DNA of 64,000 nt from Citrus sinensis (Eukaryota > Streptophyta > Magnoliopsida > Sapindales > Rutaceae). This document shows positions 44,402 to 57,023 of the stretch, in pieces; the stretch's first letter is position 1, and every line of letters starts with the position of its first letter. The position numbers were made by a program, and so were the translations under genes. Under the pieces are notes generated by a model. It had not been told where the DNA came from and searched no databases. It saw nothing but the letters and a program-made list of their open reading frames with translations. Location of the stretch: NCBI RefSeq assembly GCF_022201045.2, contig NC_068558.1:52183501-52247500 (forward strand), given 5' to 3'.

Positions 44402-47400
44402 ATGGTGTTGGTTGGGTGGTTTATCGATCGAAAAATGGAGTGGATGATGAATTCCGATAGCAGTTGGAGTTGGATTTGGGGGGTGGGGGTGGTGGGAAGC
44501 ATGATTGGTGGTTCAATGATGATTCTGAAATGGGTCATGAAGAGAGTTAATTGGTGGTTGTATGAAAGAAAATTAGGTGAAAAGCAGTACTCTCTTCCAC
44601 CGGGTGATATGGGATGGCCTTTCATCGGAAATATGTGGTCTTTCCTCAGAGCTTTCAAGACCACTCACCCTGATTCCTTCGTGGATAGCTTCGTCTCCAG
44701 GTACCCCTCTCTCTGTCTGTTTTCATTTTCTTTTGAGTTCTTCTATTATATTTTTGTTAGCTATTAGCTAACCAAATTCGTTGCGTTGGTGTGCCTTAGA
44801 TCTTAGAAAAGTACCAAAATGCCATGGGGTATGGTAATGGTGTGGCCATAAATGGGGGGTGATGTGTTATTGTGTCTTTGTATTTGTATTTGTATTGCAG
44901 CATCTCATCCCATTCCATCTCATCTCTATGTACGTTAATGAGTACGGGAATCAAAGACGTCACACGGCAACGGTTCATACAGACTCCTTTTTGTCATTTT
45001 CACTGCCATACTCATGGTCCTAATATATTTATGCAAAACTCCTACTTATTTCCACCGCCACCGTCAGTCGATCTTTTTTATATTTTTAGCCCATCCCCCA
45101 TCCCCCATCCCCCATCCCCCAATCCCAAATCCAACCCCATTTTTGCAATTTTCGCCTTCCCACTCCCAGTTCCTCTCAGCTTTCATCTCATCATCTCCAC
45201 CGCTTCCTTCATCTCCTTCCTCACTTTTCATTTTTTCTTTTGACACACTGTATCTTTCATTTTATTATATTTATATATTCTAATAATTAAATTGTTTTAC
45301 TTCTCTCTCTTTTTTTCCCCCCTCAATTTAATCTTTTTTTTTTTTTATATACTCATTCAGCGTTGATGAGATAATAGCTAATAGATTTTTAATACACTGT
45401 TGGTGATAATTTTTTTTTTCTTTTAATTCAAAAATTGGTGAACAAAAAAGATTTACCTAATGGAGGCAATTTCAATAAATCATTGATAGAGCGCCATTAT
45501 CTGGTGATAGTAGGTAGTGGGGTTACGAGCGGAGGCCAGTAAGGTCCATTTATCTAATGATATTTATTAGTGTGGGTTGGGGTTCCACAAAAAAATTGAG
45601 AAAAATCACGAATAATTAAAAAGACTGATAGTTTCTAATCTAAAGGATGTGACTTGAAGATGTAAGGTGTTCCGCGTTTTCATAACATTGTTGTATTTAG
45701 TAGCTATTAATTAATAGTGAAAGAAATCTTGGCCTGAACCAATAACTAAATGTCCTATATACATGCAGTCTACTAAATAATAAAGTGCTAATAATTATTA
45801 TTATTATCATTTTATTTAATTTTTGTTTCGAAATGAAAAATTGATTAGATTCGGACGGACGGGAATGTACAAGGCATTCATGTTCGGGAACCCAAGTATA
45901 ATAGTTACAACGCCCGAAACCTGCAAAAGAGTACTAACGGATGATGATGCATTCAAGCCCGGATGGCCAGCTTCCACGATGGAACTCATTGGGAAGAAAT
46001 CATTTATTGGCATTTCCTACGAAGAACACAAGCGTCTTCGTCGCTTAACGGCCGCTCCTGTCAATGGTCATGAAGCATTGTCTGTCTATGTGCATTACAT
46101 TGAAGACATTGTGACCTCTGCCTTAGACAAATGGTCCAATTTGGAACGAATCGAATTCTTAACTCAACTCCGGAGGCTTACGTTCAGGATAATCATGTAT
46201 ATTTTTCTTAGCTCTGAGAGTGACCATGTACTCGAGGCTTTGGAGAGGGAATACACTAAACTTAACTGTGGAGTTAGAGCCATGGCTATCAATCTTCCTG
46301 GATTTGCCTATCATAAGGCTCTTAAGGTCAGTTGTTTTCTTTTCTTTTATCATGTAACGATTAATTAACATAGTCTGTAGTGGATGTTACTTAATTAATT
46401 CAATGATGAATTTCTTTGTTGTTTCAGGCTCGGAAAAATCTTGTGGCAACACTACAGTCTGTAGTGGATGATCGAAGAAATCGGAGCAAGGATGATAACT
46501 TTCCAAAGAAGAAAGACATGATGGATGCCCTGCTGAGTGTTGAGGATGAAAATGGCAGAAAATTGGAAGACGAGGAAATCATTGATGTTCTGTTGATGTA
46601 CTTGAATGCTGGCCATGAATCTTCTGGCCATACCATGATGTGGGCTACTATTTTCTTGCAAGAACACCCTGAATTTCTTCAAAAAGCTAAGGTAACCCCA
46701 ACACAAATAATTTAAATGTCTTTTTACGAGTCCATCATCAACACCAGCAACTCTGTTCTCTTTTATTTTGCAAGTTTTACATTGTCCTTGTAATTTGACC
46801 TTTGCTTACTTTTGTTCTATAGGCAGAGCAAGAGATGATTGTTAAAAAAAGGCCACCTACACAGAAGGGTTTGACCCTTAAAGAAATTCGAGAAATGGAT
46901 TATCTTTCTAAGGTTTATGATTTGACTGTTTTGATGAGTCAATCGAATTGAATGTTCAATCCAAACTCAAAATCCTTTTCTTTGTGTTTTTTTTTCTTTT
47001 TCCCTTCTCTGAACTTTTTTCCCCCTTCTCTGAAGGTGGTTGATGAAACGCTTCGTATAATCACATTCTCACTCACGGTGTTCCGAGAAGCCAAAACAGA
47101 TGTCAATATAAGTGGTCAGTTCAATTTATTTGATGAACATGAAGAAATATTTTTACTAGTCTCCCCTGGCCCTGGATAAGCATGATTTGATAAGTCACAG
47201 CGCACAAGCTAATGGTTTACTTAACCAAGTCGGAATGTGTTTCATTTCAGGGTACACCATTCCAAAGGGTTGGAAAGTTCTGGTTTGGTTCAGAAGTGTT
47301 CATTTGGATCCTGAAATTTATCCAAATCCAAAAGAATTCAATCCTTCCAGATGGGATGTAAGTTGTAGATTTGTTTATTTAAATAATCTTAATATGTTAG

Positions 47401-47809
47401 TTAATGCATATGCTTGCCATATATCTATAATTATATGATCTAATGATGATGTTGTTGTTGTTTCTGTAAACCAAGCACAGAATTACACAGCCAAAGCTGG
47501 AACTTTCCTTCCCTTTGGTGGAGGCAGCAGGTTGTGCCCTGGAAATGATCTTGCCAAGCTTGAAATAACTATATTTCTTCACTATTTTCTGCTCAATTAT
47601 CGGTGAGTTATCTTGCAAACTCAAACTCTTCTTCTTTTAGGCTGTTTCAAAGTTATTTGTGCAAATATTATTTACGTGAGTATTTGTAAATTGGATGTTA
47701 TAGGGTGGAACGGCTGAATCCAGGATGTCAAGTGATGTATTTACCGCATACAAGGCCTAAAGATAATTGCTTGGCAAGACTCCGAAAATGTTCATCTTCA
47801 TCTGAATGA
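44402..47809 (+). CDS. KAO: Ent-kaurenoic acid oxidase, cytochrome P450 CYP88A
   Basis: ER-bound P450 that oxidises ent-kaurenoic acid in three steps to GA12, the entry to gibberellins. Exons: 44402-44700, 45849-46326, 46428-46691, 46823-46912, 47036-47114, 47251-47357, 47481-47602 and 47704-47809; 515 codons, 514 residues, all GT-AG and in phase. An N-terminal membrane anchor ([19 protein letters not shown]) is followed by the [20 protein letters not shown] hinge typical of CYP88A. The I-helix oxygen motif is AGHESS (near residue 318), the K-helix is ETLR (381-384), and the haem loop is [10 protein letters not shown] with Cys near 458. [12 protein letters not shown] and [16 protein letters not shown] are also clade words. 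An internal ATG at 44435 (MEWMM) is an alternative start that keeps the anchor. Intron 1 (1.15 kb) holds a CCCCAT repeat near 45090-45120. Confidence 0.96.
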
Positions 47810-48839
47810 AAATGGAAAAAAAAATAAAAAAAAATAAAAAGATGAACAACAGAACAACAAGTTGTTATGTACATTGTCTTCTTCTTTCTTTACTAGAAAT
47901 CCAAAAAAAAAGAAAAAGAAATTATTAATCATTATTTATGTTTATCATTTCCTTCGTTAGCTACAAATACAAATAAAATAGAAGCCTTCCATTTATTTAG
48001 ATAGAAAATGTAATCAAAACAATTGCTTTCCAATTTCCCTTCCTGCATGCTGTTGTAATAGTAGTATTATTATTTGGACTCCAATCAAACTCACTCGTTC
48101 AATTATGATTTTTCTTTGTTTTAAACTTCTTCAACACCATGTCTACTCAAACAATCATTTGCCTGGACTAAAAGAAACTTTTTACGCAAGCATATATGAT
48201 GAAACATGAGGTTCAAGCAATGGATGTAGTACAAGAAGAATTGGCAAAAAAGAAAAAAAAAAAAAGAGGAAAATCACACAATTCTTGAAGTTTTAAGGAG
48301 AAAAAAATACAGCAGTTATCCTCTTAATGTAGATCTAGGTCTACTAGTAAGATGCTCTTATATACCAATAAGCGCGTAGATAAACTTGCATGAGGTTGTT
48401 TTAGCTTAACTAAGGTCCTCGGTTCGAAACTTGAGAATGCATCTGCGTTAAATACTTGTTGGGTGAAATGTGATTTTCGGATACCATATGATTTAATACA
48501 CTAAAAAAACAAAAGCTCTTATATTGATTAGTATCAGATCTCTTTTGAGATATTTTGACATGTGGCATTATTAAATTGAAGGGTCATGATTTATTTTTTT
48601 AATTAATTATTCTGACAGCAAATTAATTGATGTGTTTTAATCTTTTACCCGTTCACTCCATAATTCCCACTTGTATCCATTTTTTTTCTCACCATCGCGA
48701 TCTCATCAACAATTAGAACCGAAAAAAAAACCATTTATTCATAATTCACTGCAATAAGCAAGACTCAATCATCTCAGTTAGAGAAAAAAAAACAATTAAT
48801 TTGCTGTTTTTCTTTATTTAACATTCAATTAGTCTCTAA
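47810..48839. other. KAO 3' UTR, then intergenic with a possible SINE remnant
   Basis: Around 48340-48500 the sequence has a B-box-like GGTTCGAAACTTG preceded at a suitable distance by TTAGCTTAACTAAGG, which suggests a tRNA-derived SINE. The match is short, and the ends are not defined. No gene. Confidence 0.4.
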
Positions 48840-51465
48840 ACACCACTTTTTAGGGAACCTTTTGTTGATTTGAGTCAAAGTTGAGACTTTGGCAGATAGC
48901 GTATTCATGTTAAAGTTTGGAACTGACAGTGAACAAAAGGCATGTGTTAACAAATGGACCATGGCATTTCAATAACGCTCTCATAGTTTTTACAGAGCCC
49001 GTGGGCATTGAGGAAGTCTTTAAACAGTCATTTAAAATACATCATTTTGGGTACAACTCCAAAATATGCCCATTATGTGTACGGATAAAGAAATATTAGT
49101 AGAGACTGGTTGAGCAATTAGGAAAGTAGCTGAAGTGGGAACAAATGCTAATGGAGATGTTATGGGACAGATCATTTGGCTTAGAGTGTCAATTCACTCA
49201 ATTGATATCACTGAGCCACTAACAAAAATCATAACGTTGGGGATAATGGGAGAACGAGAAGACATGCAAGAAGACGAGCGAAGGGTGATGCAGGAAGATA
49301 CACAAGATGGGGTTCACCTACGGTGCAACTGTGGTATCGTGCCATACTCGCATCCAGTCGTTGGATGCACTTACATGAGTGGGGTTCACTGATATCCAAC
49401 GGCTGAATACAACTGTGGCACGGCAGTTGCACCACATATTTTCCCTATAAAATGAGGCAAAAGAAGATAAAGAACAAATCCCAATAACAAACCAATATGA
49501 GAAGTTGTCGAAGTTTTGCTACTGTTGTGGCTATATTGGGCACCAATATAAAGAATGTGTAGCATACAAAAATTTGGCCAAGGAAGATTTGCCCTATGGG
49601 CCATGGACTAAAGCTCAGACTATAACTGAAAAATTGAGGCGATGAAGAGATAGAGGGAGAGGGAATGTAGTTTGGGAGAATCAAAGGGACGAATGACCAA
49701 CTTCATCTAGAAATCCTAACTTTAAAAACAAAGAGCACCAAACCTCAAATTATAGTGAATAATCGGATTAGGATACCGGTGCAAATTGAACCCGAGAATC
49801 ACCAAGTTCAGAGGAGCATTTAGTGTAAAAGGATAGAAAGATGAGGCGAGTGATTGATAGCTGTCAAACCTAAGGGTGATAGTTAGTGAAGTCAACATCA
49901 GTAGGGGGACAAAAGCTAGATATGGCTAACCTCGATGATGAAGGAAAAAGACGGGAGGCACAAAAACTACAAGCAAAGCTGAATTTGGGAAAGGGGAAAG
50001 TTCGCACTTAGCAACGAGAAAGTTGAACGGGAAAATACCAATCCAATTCCAACGATAAGAGAAGTTGAAAATGAGCCCAATGGCCATATGCTGAGGCCCA
50101 AACGAAGGAAGTGGAAAGTGCAAGCAAGAAAGAAGGATAAAATAGAGAAAAAAAAAAGTGAAATGCAAAATTGGCCTATTTCAGCAAAAAGGCCAGTAAG
50201 TGAAGTTAGAGAAGCGAATGGGGCAATTCCAGAAGCAAAAATGAAAGAAAATATGTGGCCCAATGAAGTTTTCAGTTCTCATCTCACCAAGAGCCAAACA
50301 GAAACTAAGTATGGAAATAGAGGAGAAACAAGATGGAGAAACAAGCGAGTTGGCAATGGGAATTACTGAATTAATATCAGTGGAGGTTGGTTACCAGCCC
50401 TACCGATAGCCATGAATATCATTAGATGGAACATTTGGGGATTGGGGAGCGACCCAACATTTCGTGAAGCTAAAAAATTGCTCAAAATGCAAATGTTTGA
50501 GCTTATTTTTCTTTGTGAAATTAAGCTAACATCTAGGCAAATGCAAGGGAAAAGTAAAAGACTGAATTTTGATAACTATTTTGAAGTTAATAGATCTAGA
50601 AAAAGTGGTGGTTTAGCTTTGATGTGGAGTTCAGGATTGTTGGTAAAGATTAAATCTTGGAGCATGCATTATATTGTTGCAGTAATATGTGCTGAAAATG
50701 GGACTTATTGGTGGTGTACAAGAATTTTTGGGTATTTAGGCAAATGCAAGAGAAAAGTAAAAGACTGGATTTTGATAACTATTTTGAAGTTAATAAAACT
50801 AGAAAAAGAGGTGGTTTAGCTTTGATATGGAGTTTAGAACTGTTGGTGGAAATTAAATCTTGGAGCATGCACCATATTGATGTTGTAATATATGCTGAAA
50901 ATGGAACTTACTAGAGGTGTATGGGAATTTATAGGCATTCATAAATGAGTTAAAAGCACTATATATGGTCACTGTTAATGAGGTTAGCCACCTTATCTTT
51001 TCTGCCCTGGTTTTGGTTTGAAAATTTCATTGAAATCCTATGGCCTTTTGAGAAAATAGGAGAAAATGATAGAGAATTAGGTACGATGCAGAATTTTAGA
51101 AACAAAATTACAGAATGTAACCTGGTGGACTTGGGGTGTAAAGGGGGGCCATTTACAGGGTCCAACGAAAGATATAATCCACTTTTGATTGAGGAAAGAT
51201 TAGACTGTTTCTTGTGCAATAAAGAATGGGGGAATATGTTTCTTGAATTTGCCGCTGAAACTTTGGAAACATGGACATCAGATCGCAACCCCATTATGAT
51301 GACTGTGGCGGAAAAAGGAAGGGGGCTAAGATATAATAGAAGAACATTTCCTCGACTACACTATGAGGATTCGTAGAGCCTTTATGGGAAATGCAAGGAA
51401 ATTGTAAAGCAAGAATTACTGGAACAAAGAAGTTGGAGCAATAAAGATGTGGTTGAATATTCAAG
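48840..51465 (+). pseudogene. Truncated, degenerate L1-type LINE (ORF1 plus endonuclease part of ORF2)
   Basis: ORF1 remnants: RHVLTNGPWHFNNALIVF (48929 onward, the DUF4283-like region of plant L1 elements), WLRVSIHSIDITEPL (49170-49215), and a zinc knuckle CYCCGYIGHQYKEC (49517-49558; CX2CX4HX4C). ORF2 starts at 50412 with MNIIRWNIWGLG, the endonuclease start, followed by ELIFLCEIKL and GGLALMW, and later by CNLVDLG, LIEERLDCFLCNKEWG and TSDRNPIMM. The expected SDH triad is SDRN, so the His is lost. Frameshifts and stops interrupt both ORFs, a 203-bp tandem duplication splits the endonuclease, and the reverse transcriptase is absent. The element is dead. Confidence 0.85.
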
Positions 51466-51479
51466 GGGTGTGAAGCACT

Positions 51480-51730
51480 TGTCCAAATACATTAAACTCT
51501 CTTTAATATTCGAGAAATACCTACTCTACTCACATTTCGTAAGAAAAAGACTGTCTCTATTCAATTAATTGAAAGAAGTACCTACTCCACTTAGATTTCG
51601 TAAAAAAAAAACTGTCTTCATTCAATTAGTTAAAATTAACATTTATAAGCCTCTTATGGAAGCTCGAACCCTTACACTCAATATTGTAAATACAAAACTT
51701 CTCTCATTAGACCAAATGCCCATTGATAAT
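51480..51730 (-). repeat. tRNA-derived SINE, minus strand
   Basis: On the minus strand it reads GGGCATTTGGTCTAATGAGA (A-box-like), then GTAAGGGTTCGAGCTTCC (B box), and then body words with GAAATCTAAGTGGAGTAGGT and TATTCGAGA-type sequence as in the SINE copies at 40-41 kb. The body word CTACTCNNANTTCG is duplicated (51527 and 51584). It sits where the LINE breaks off. Confidence 0.65.
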
Positions 51731-52250
51731 TAGAATCTTAGTTGGACCATCATAACAACTGATTCACTGCTATTAGTAATGTACCCCAAGTAAACAGATG
51801 ATGTTTATGATTTGTTAAACGGGCAAGTGCAAGCCCCCAATAATTTCGTCTCTTCCTTGTCGGGAATCAATAATCAATATCAATCAACTGTTTACTTTCA
51901 TTTGTTTGGAAGATCCCCCCAGAAACTTTATAAATTGTAAATGCTGATGGTTAGGGATACTTGCAATGTTCTTGTTCATGCTATTGCCATCACAAATCAG
52001 CAAGCTCATCGAAGCCTATAGGTAAAACTAACCTCACCCTGACCTACACCTCAAAAGATAAGCCAGAGCCGAAACAGTCTCATGTATTGTACACTATGAA
52101 GGGGGTACAAAGAAGCATCAACAAAGCTCAATCCTTATTTTGTTTGAAAGAACAGCAACGGACAAGGATTTCATCTACTTCCATTGGACAAATTCTGTTA
52201 GGCAAGCATGGCAGCAAGCTGCAGCAATACCAACTCATTCTCACAATTAC
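51731..52250. other. Intergenic, 3' side of CHY1
   Basis: This should contain the CHY1 3' UTR at its right end. The short plus-strand ORFs lack any recognised motif and one runs antisense to the last CHY1 exon. Confidence 0.5.
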
Positions 52251-55200
52251 TTAGAGCTTCGCAATGGCTGTGGCGGGCAAGTTCGACCTAGCAGGCAGCT
52301 TTATATCTTCCCATCTGTCATCATTGATCTTGGAGAAATATTGGTCAACCATATTGTCATTGACTAGCTCCAATTTAGACGGCTTCCACTGAGTGCAATT
52401 GCAAGGAGTTAGTTTCCGAAACCCAAAAATGGAGCATGGAAGCACAGATGAAAGGATATGGAAGAGAATTCACCAACCTTCGGGTTCTTATCCTTGTCTA
52501 ATAGAATGGCTCTGCAACCCTGTATAACAAACAAACTTTCAGAGACTTTCAAAGATTGTTATTGAAACCTTTTTTTTTTTTGTATTTTTTAGCTTGTTCC
52601 TTCTTACTTTAAGTAAGGAACTCGTTAATGGAAAATTATTTCACACACACGTGCGCGCATTTGAATGGGTTGCAAACCTCAAAGAAGTCTTTGCTAACTT
52701 CTCCCATCATGACATGACAGACCATTCTATACTCGCGAATAAGGCATTGACCAACACCTTGCAGCCTCCCTTCTCTAATCTGAAATAAAAGGAACAAATC
52801 CAGCTTTAGCCAGCCAACTTTCAAAAATTGCAAATAAGCAAGCACTTCAAAAGAACTTTCGGCATAATGAAATGTCATTACAAAAGGAATGCTAAACACA
52901 TACCGATCTAAGAGAAATTTTAAGACTTGTTGGTGACGCCTTCTTCAAGGACTGAATGGCATCAGAAATCCAAGCATCTGCTCTGTTGGTGCTCTCGCTC
53001 TCCTACATGTAAGAAAGCATAAGATGGATCAATTTATTTACGGCAAACAATTTTCTTCATGATCAAGCAGAACAACCAAAACGAAAATGAAGTAATTTAC
53101 AGAGAAAATATTTTGACTCCATAAAGAACCAAACCCATCATCAACTCACCAGAGCAGATAAAATTTCCTCAACTGTTCTTCGGGAAAAGCACTTATCAAT
53201 GACATCCATCCTAAGCGAAGCAACCACTGATATAAGGATAAAAGGAAAACATAGCAAATCTAGATTGGCTAGTCCATGTTCTGATTTGACTAGACCAAAT
53301 TCTGATCAGTTTATTGTCCATGCATTGTAGACAAGAAATTGCTGACGGGAATATTCTAAAACCATAAAAATGGAAATTGCACATAAAGTACATGCAGAAG
53401 ATCATAGTTATAGTCCAAAAGCTGTAAATTCATAGGTAACTGCTTTCCCAGGAATAAATTCAGTTGTGACCTTTCTGGAAGCAAGCAACCTCTCTCCCAC
53501 CCACCTCTCCTCCATCAAAAACAGAGTAATCACGGAACTTTTTTTTTTTTTTGGGGGGGGGGGGGGGGGTGGGAGACTAAACTGAGCATTGAGTGCAATA
53601 GCCTTGGTAAAGAACTTAAAATAATCAATAAGCCCAAATCAATTATTTTATATCAACCAATACAAAGCAAAGCTATAAATAGAATACTTTACCAATGATA
53701 TGCACTGTGGTCTTTCAAATAAGGTTCCAGAGAGAATTTATCGATAACTGCTGAAATGACGGCTGGATCACTTGAATTTACCTTGTATAATGCTTCTTCT
53801 AATAAAGCCAATCTCTGTCAATCAAGTCAAAAAAGTAGCATCGAAATGGTAAGAGTACTCACATGATTATAAGTAATAAAATTAAAAAGTGCACGACTTG
53901 GAGGTCAATACATAAGATGCACGTGCACCCATAAAACCACTAATTATTCATATTTTATTCTAGTAATAACATCATCAAACAGTGCCAGAACAGGAGATCT
54001 TCCAAAATTGAAAAAAACAGTTCACCAAATTTAAGCTAAAATGACTGGGCTTAACAAGTTTTTAGACCTACTAATTGCAGTTTCCACACCTAGAGCAATG
54101 AAGATTGAACTTCAGATTCTAGAAAACAAATATTAGCTTCAGGACTTCAGCATCCTATTATAAATAAATCAATTTTATCTCTTATCCTTTGAGAATATGC
54201 AGTCCAATGATTATAGTCATGGATACCGATGAGGGGACAAAGTGAGTAGCAAGACCACATGCACGCATTTCAGCACCATCCAACCTTGCACCTGTCAGAC
54301 CAACATATTCTCCTGCCAAAAATTGTAGAAGATAATTAAGAAAATAAGAGAAGTTCAAGTTAATATCATCTACAAAAGTTTAAACAACAACAAAATAGAC
54401 ACATTACCCTATATAACTTATTAGTAATGCTACTCGGATAAAAGGATTCTTACAAAATTTTGACAAAAAAGTCCAAAACACAGCCGTTCAACTTAAGTTG
54501 AATAAAAAAGGGAAAAAATTAAAACAGCTGACCAACAATATGTACTTCATGGCAATCTATCATCAGGACTCTATATCATCAACTAAAATCTCTTTCACCT
54601 CCTTTCCTTTATTGCTTTCAAAATTCGGCATGATTAATAATTATGTCGGTGATATTATTCTCTCAAACACCAACACATCCACTCCACGAAATATTTCTTC
54701 CCAAAGAATAATTAAAGGGAAGATGATTTTAGAATTCACCTGATGGCTGGTTACAAAAAATTAGAATTTACCCAAATCAAAATATTTACCTCACAAACCC
54801 TTTCACCAAAGACCAAATCAAGCTACTGCCACTACCAGCACCGACACCGAAAAAAACAAACTGTTGACTGGAGAATTTTAGATTGATCACACCATCAACC
54901 AACTCTTTAGGATCCAGCACCAGTGCCTTTGAACCAGTTTCCGGCATTGGTTGGCAGTGTGCCGTCGGTGGGTGGATGTGCAGCAACAAGGAGAGATCAA
55001 TATCTCATGCACTATTACTATTTAATAATCCTTTTTCATTCAACGGCTGTGTTTTGAAGTTTTTGTCAAAATTTTGTAAGAATCCTTTTGTCAAAGTAGC
55101 ATTACTGATAACTCATTTTACAGATCAGAAAATCCTTTAATAGATACCAAGAAAATTCCACATATTTTCAAACTAAAACACTTATCCTATCAATTTTTTA

Positions 55201-57023
55201 ATCTCACGAACACAATTCAACACTAGGATTAGATGATAGAACAAGAGGAATAGGAAGGATTATGCTAGGAGATCAACTGGTAAGGAGAGATGGGACCACT
55301 TCTTCCTTGAATTAAAGAGCTCTCTCAAGTGGGATGCAAACCCCATAAATGGAAGAAAGAAACAACATCTCCACATTTGAAAGGGCCGCAAGAACTTTTA
55401 AAGTAAGAGCATGTTTAAGAAAATAAAGAAAGTAGCTAGCATTACCGAAGAATCCAGGGAGTCTTGACAAGAAATAAGAGGCACCAATATCTGGGAAAAG
55501 TCCCAAAGCTGTCTCAGGCATTGCAAATACCTGCAATATAGAATACCGAGACACAATTACTAATAAGGTTAGAGCCACTAATTTTACAAGAAAACGCATT
55601 TATTGAAAGGTAATGCCATCTATACATATTCTTGTACAAAGTGAATTTGTACAAACTAATGTGGAATTGTTATATCGTAGCCACATGCCTCAAATTTTCA
55701 CCAGAATAAAAAAGATAATGTGGGTGCCACATCAGTTTGTATGAACAGAGTTTGTATTCCAGTTATATCAGAATTAATTTCTTGTTCATCATGCTTTCAC
55801 ACTGTTTACCAGTAGATTATATATTTTAGAAAATACAGATAACCAATATCAGTTCAGTGTTCTTGATGCTAAAAAATTAAGAAATTATCATCATCAGTGA
55901 TTAACTGAAAATTGTAACAACTTAACCTTAATAACTAAAAAGAGAGCAGTATTACACACCGAATTCTCAGTAGCAACTCGGAATCTACCATGTATTGAAA
56001 CACCAGCCCCACCTCCCATGACAATTCCATTAAGAATTGAAACCTTGAGCACCAATTGCATGCCAACTATAAGGAAAAACTTGTATATCTGGAAGGTGAA
56101 TGCCACAAATAATACAAGGTTTAGTAGAATGGGTCACCTGGGGTTTGGTGTACGTTGCCATCAAATAATTCAGGATGAACTCCTTGGAAAAGAATTTGGC
56201 ACCTGATATCCAATCACCTATTGTAAAAAATGATTAACAAGGAGCAGTGAACTTTTCATGGAACAAGCTTCACTAGGACAAATGAGATTCTTCAGATGTT
56301 CCTGAAATAGGACAAAAGGAAGGATGGAATATACCCTCATTAATACCGCGAACAACTGCGGCCACATCACCACCAGCACAAAATGCCCTTCCTTTTCCCT
56401 AGAAACAAATAATTATGCGTTAGCTGCAAGACTGAAAAAGAACGGGTTGCAATTACAATGAAAGAGATAGATATTACTAAATTCATACCAATATCATGGA
56501 TTACGGTTTAAAAAAAAAAAAAAACTATTTTATGCTAAGAAGAAGAAGAAGAAGAAGAAATAAACCTTGAGAATTAAGAGCTTCACGTTCGAATCGGTCT
56601 CATAGCGCTGGAAAAGTTCCAATAACCGAGAAATCTATAACTCGAATTGAAAAGCAAATAAAAATTATTAGAATTGGGCAGAAAATAGTAAAGTAGAAGG
56701 AGAAAGAGCAAGAAGATGAGTTTAATATGAATAAATGGGGTACGGTTTTTCATTAAACAAGTAAAAGGAATGATAAAAATTAAATACCATTTGAGCTGAA
56801 AGTGCATTCAATTGCCTGGGCCTGTTTAGTGTCAATATTCTTACAAATGAGGTCTCTTCTTCTAAGACCTGTAATCGAGACAGAGGACAAAAAAGCCAAA
56901 ACACAAGTGATGTGATGGACCCCAACGACATCGGCCATCGCCAAGGCGAAGTAAATACAGACCATGCAAACAACTTAGAAGAGAAAAGCTTACCTGGTCT
57001 TCCTGTGATTGAGCAGAAGCCAT
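52251..57023 (-). CDS. CHY1: 3-hydroxyisobutyryl-CoA hydrolase, peroxisomal (CHY1 type)
   Basis: Crotonase-fold hydrolase that releases 3-hydroxyisobutyrate from its CoA ester in valine catabolism, in peroxisomes. Fourteen minus-strand exons: 57023-56994, 56868-56788, 56634-56566, 56398-56335, 56217-56138, 56043-55960, 55530-55446, 54312-54227, 53814-53693, 53210-53150, 53002-52904, 52779-52678, 52519-52478 and 52388-52251. They give 381 codons (380 residues), all in phase. Motifs: NALSAQM, GKGRAFCAGGDV and NGIVMGGGAGVS (oxyanion hole), and PETALGLFPDIG with predicted catalytic Glu142 and Asp150. The protein ends AIAKL, so the last three residues AKL form a type 1 peroxisomal signal. Intron 7 holds a TIR element and intron 9 has a T14-G17 tract. 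The gene is head-to-head with TTL. Confidence 0.95.
54421..55107. mobile_element. Terminal-inverted-repeat element in CHY1 intron 7
   Basis: The left end TTAGTAATGCTAC with AAAAGGATTCTTACAAAATT and the right end (CAGTAATGCTAC with AAAAGGATTCTTACAAAATT on the other strand) are inverted repeats of about 75-80 bp ending near ACACAGCCGTT. Flanking 8-mers are ATAACTTA (54413-54420) and ATAACTCA (55108-55115), a target duplication with one mismatch. The middle is less AT-rich and has a minus-strand ORF (54989-54786) of unknown nature. Confidence 0.8.

Noticed and set aside
44872..45283. Plus ORFs inside KAO intron 1
   Set aside because: They derive from CCCCAT repeats and pyrimidine-rich intron sequence. 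The KAO reading frame joins across this region in phase.
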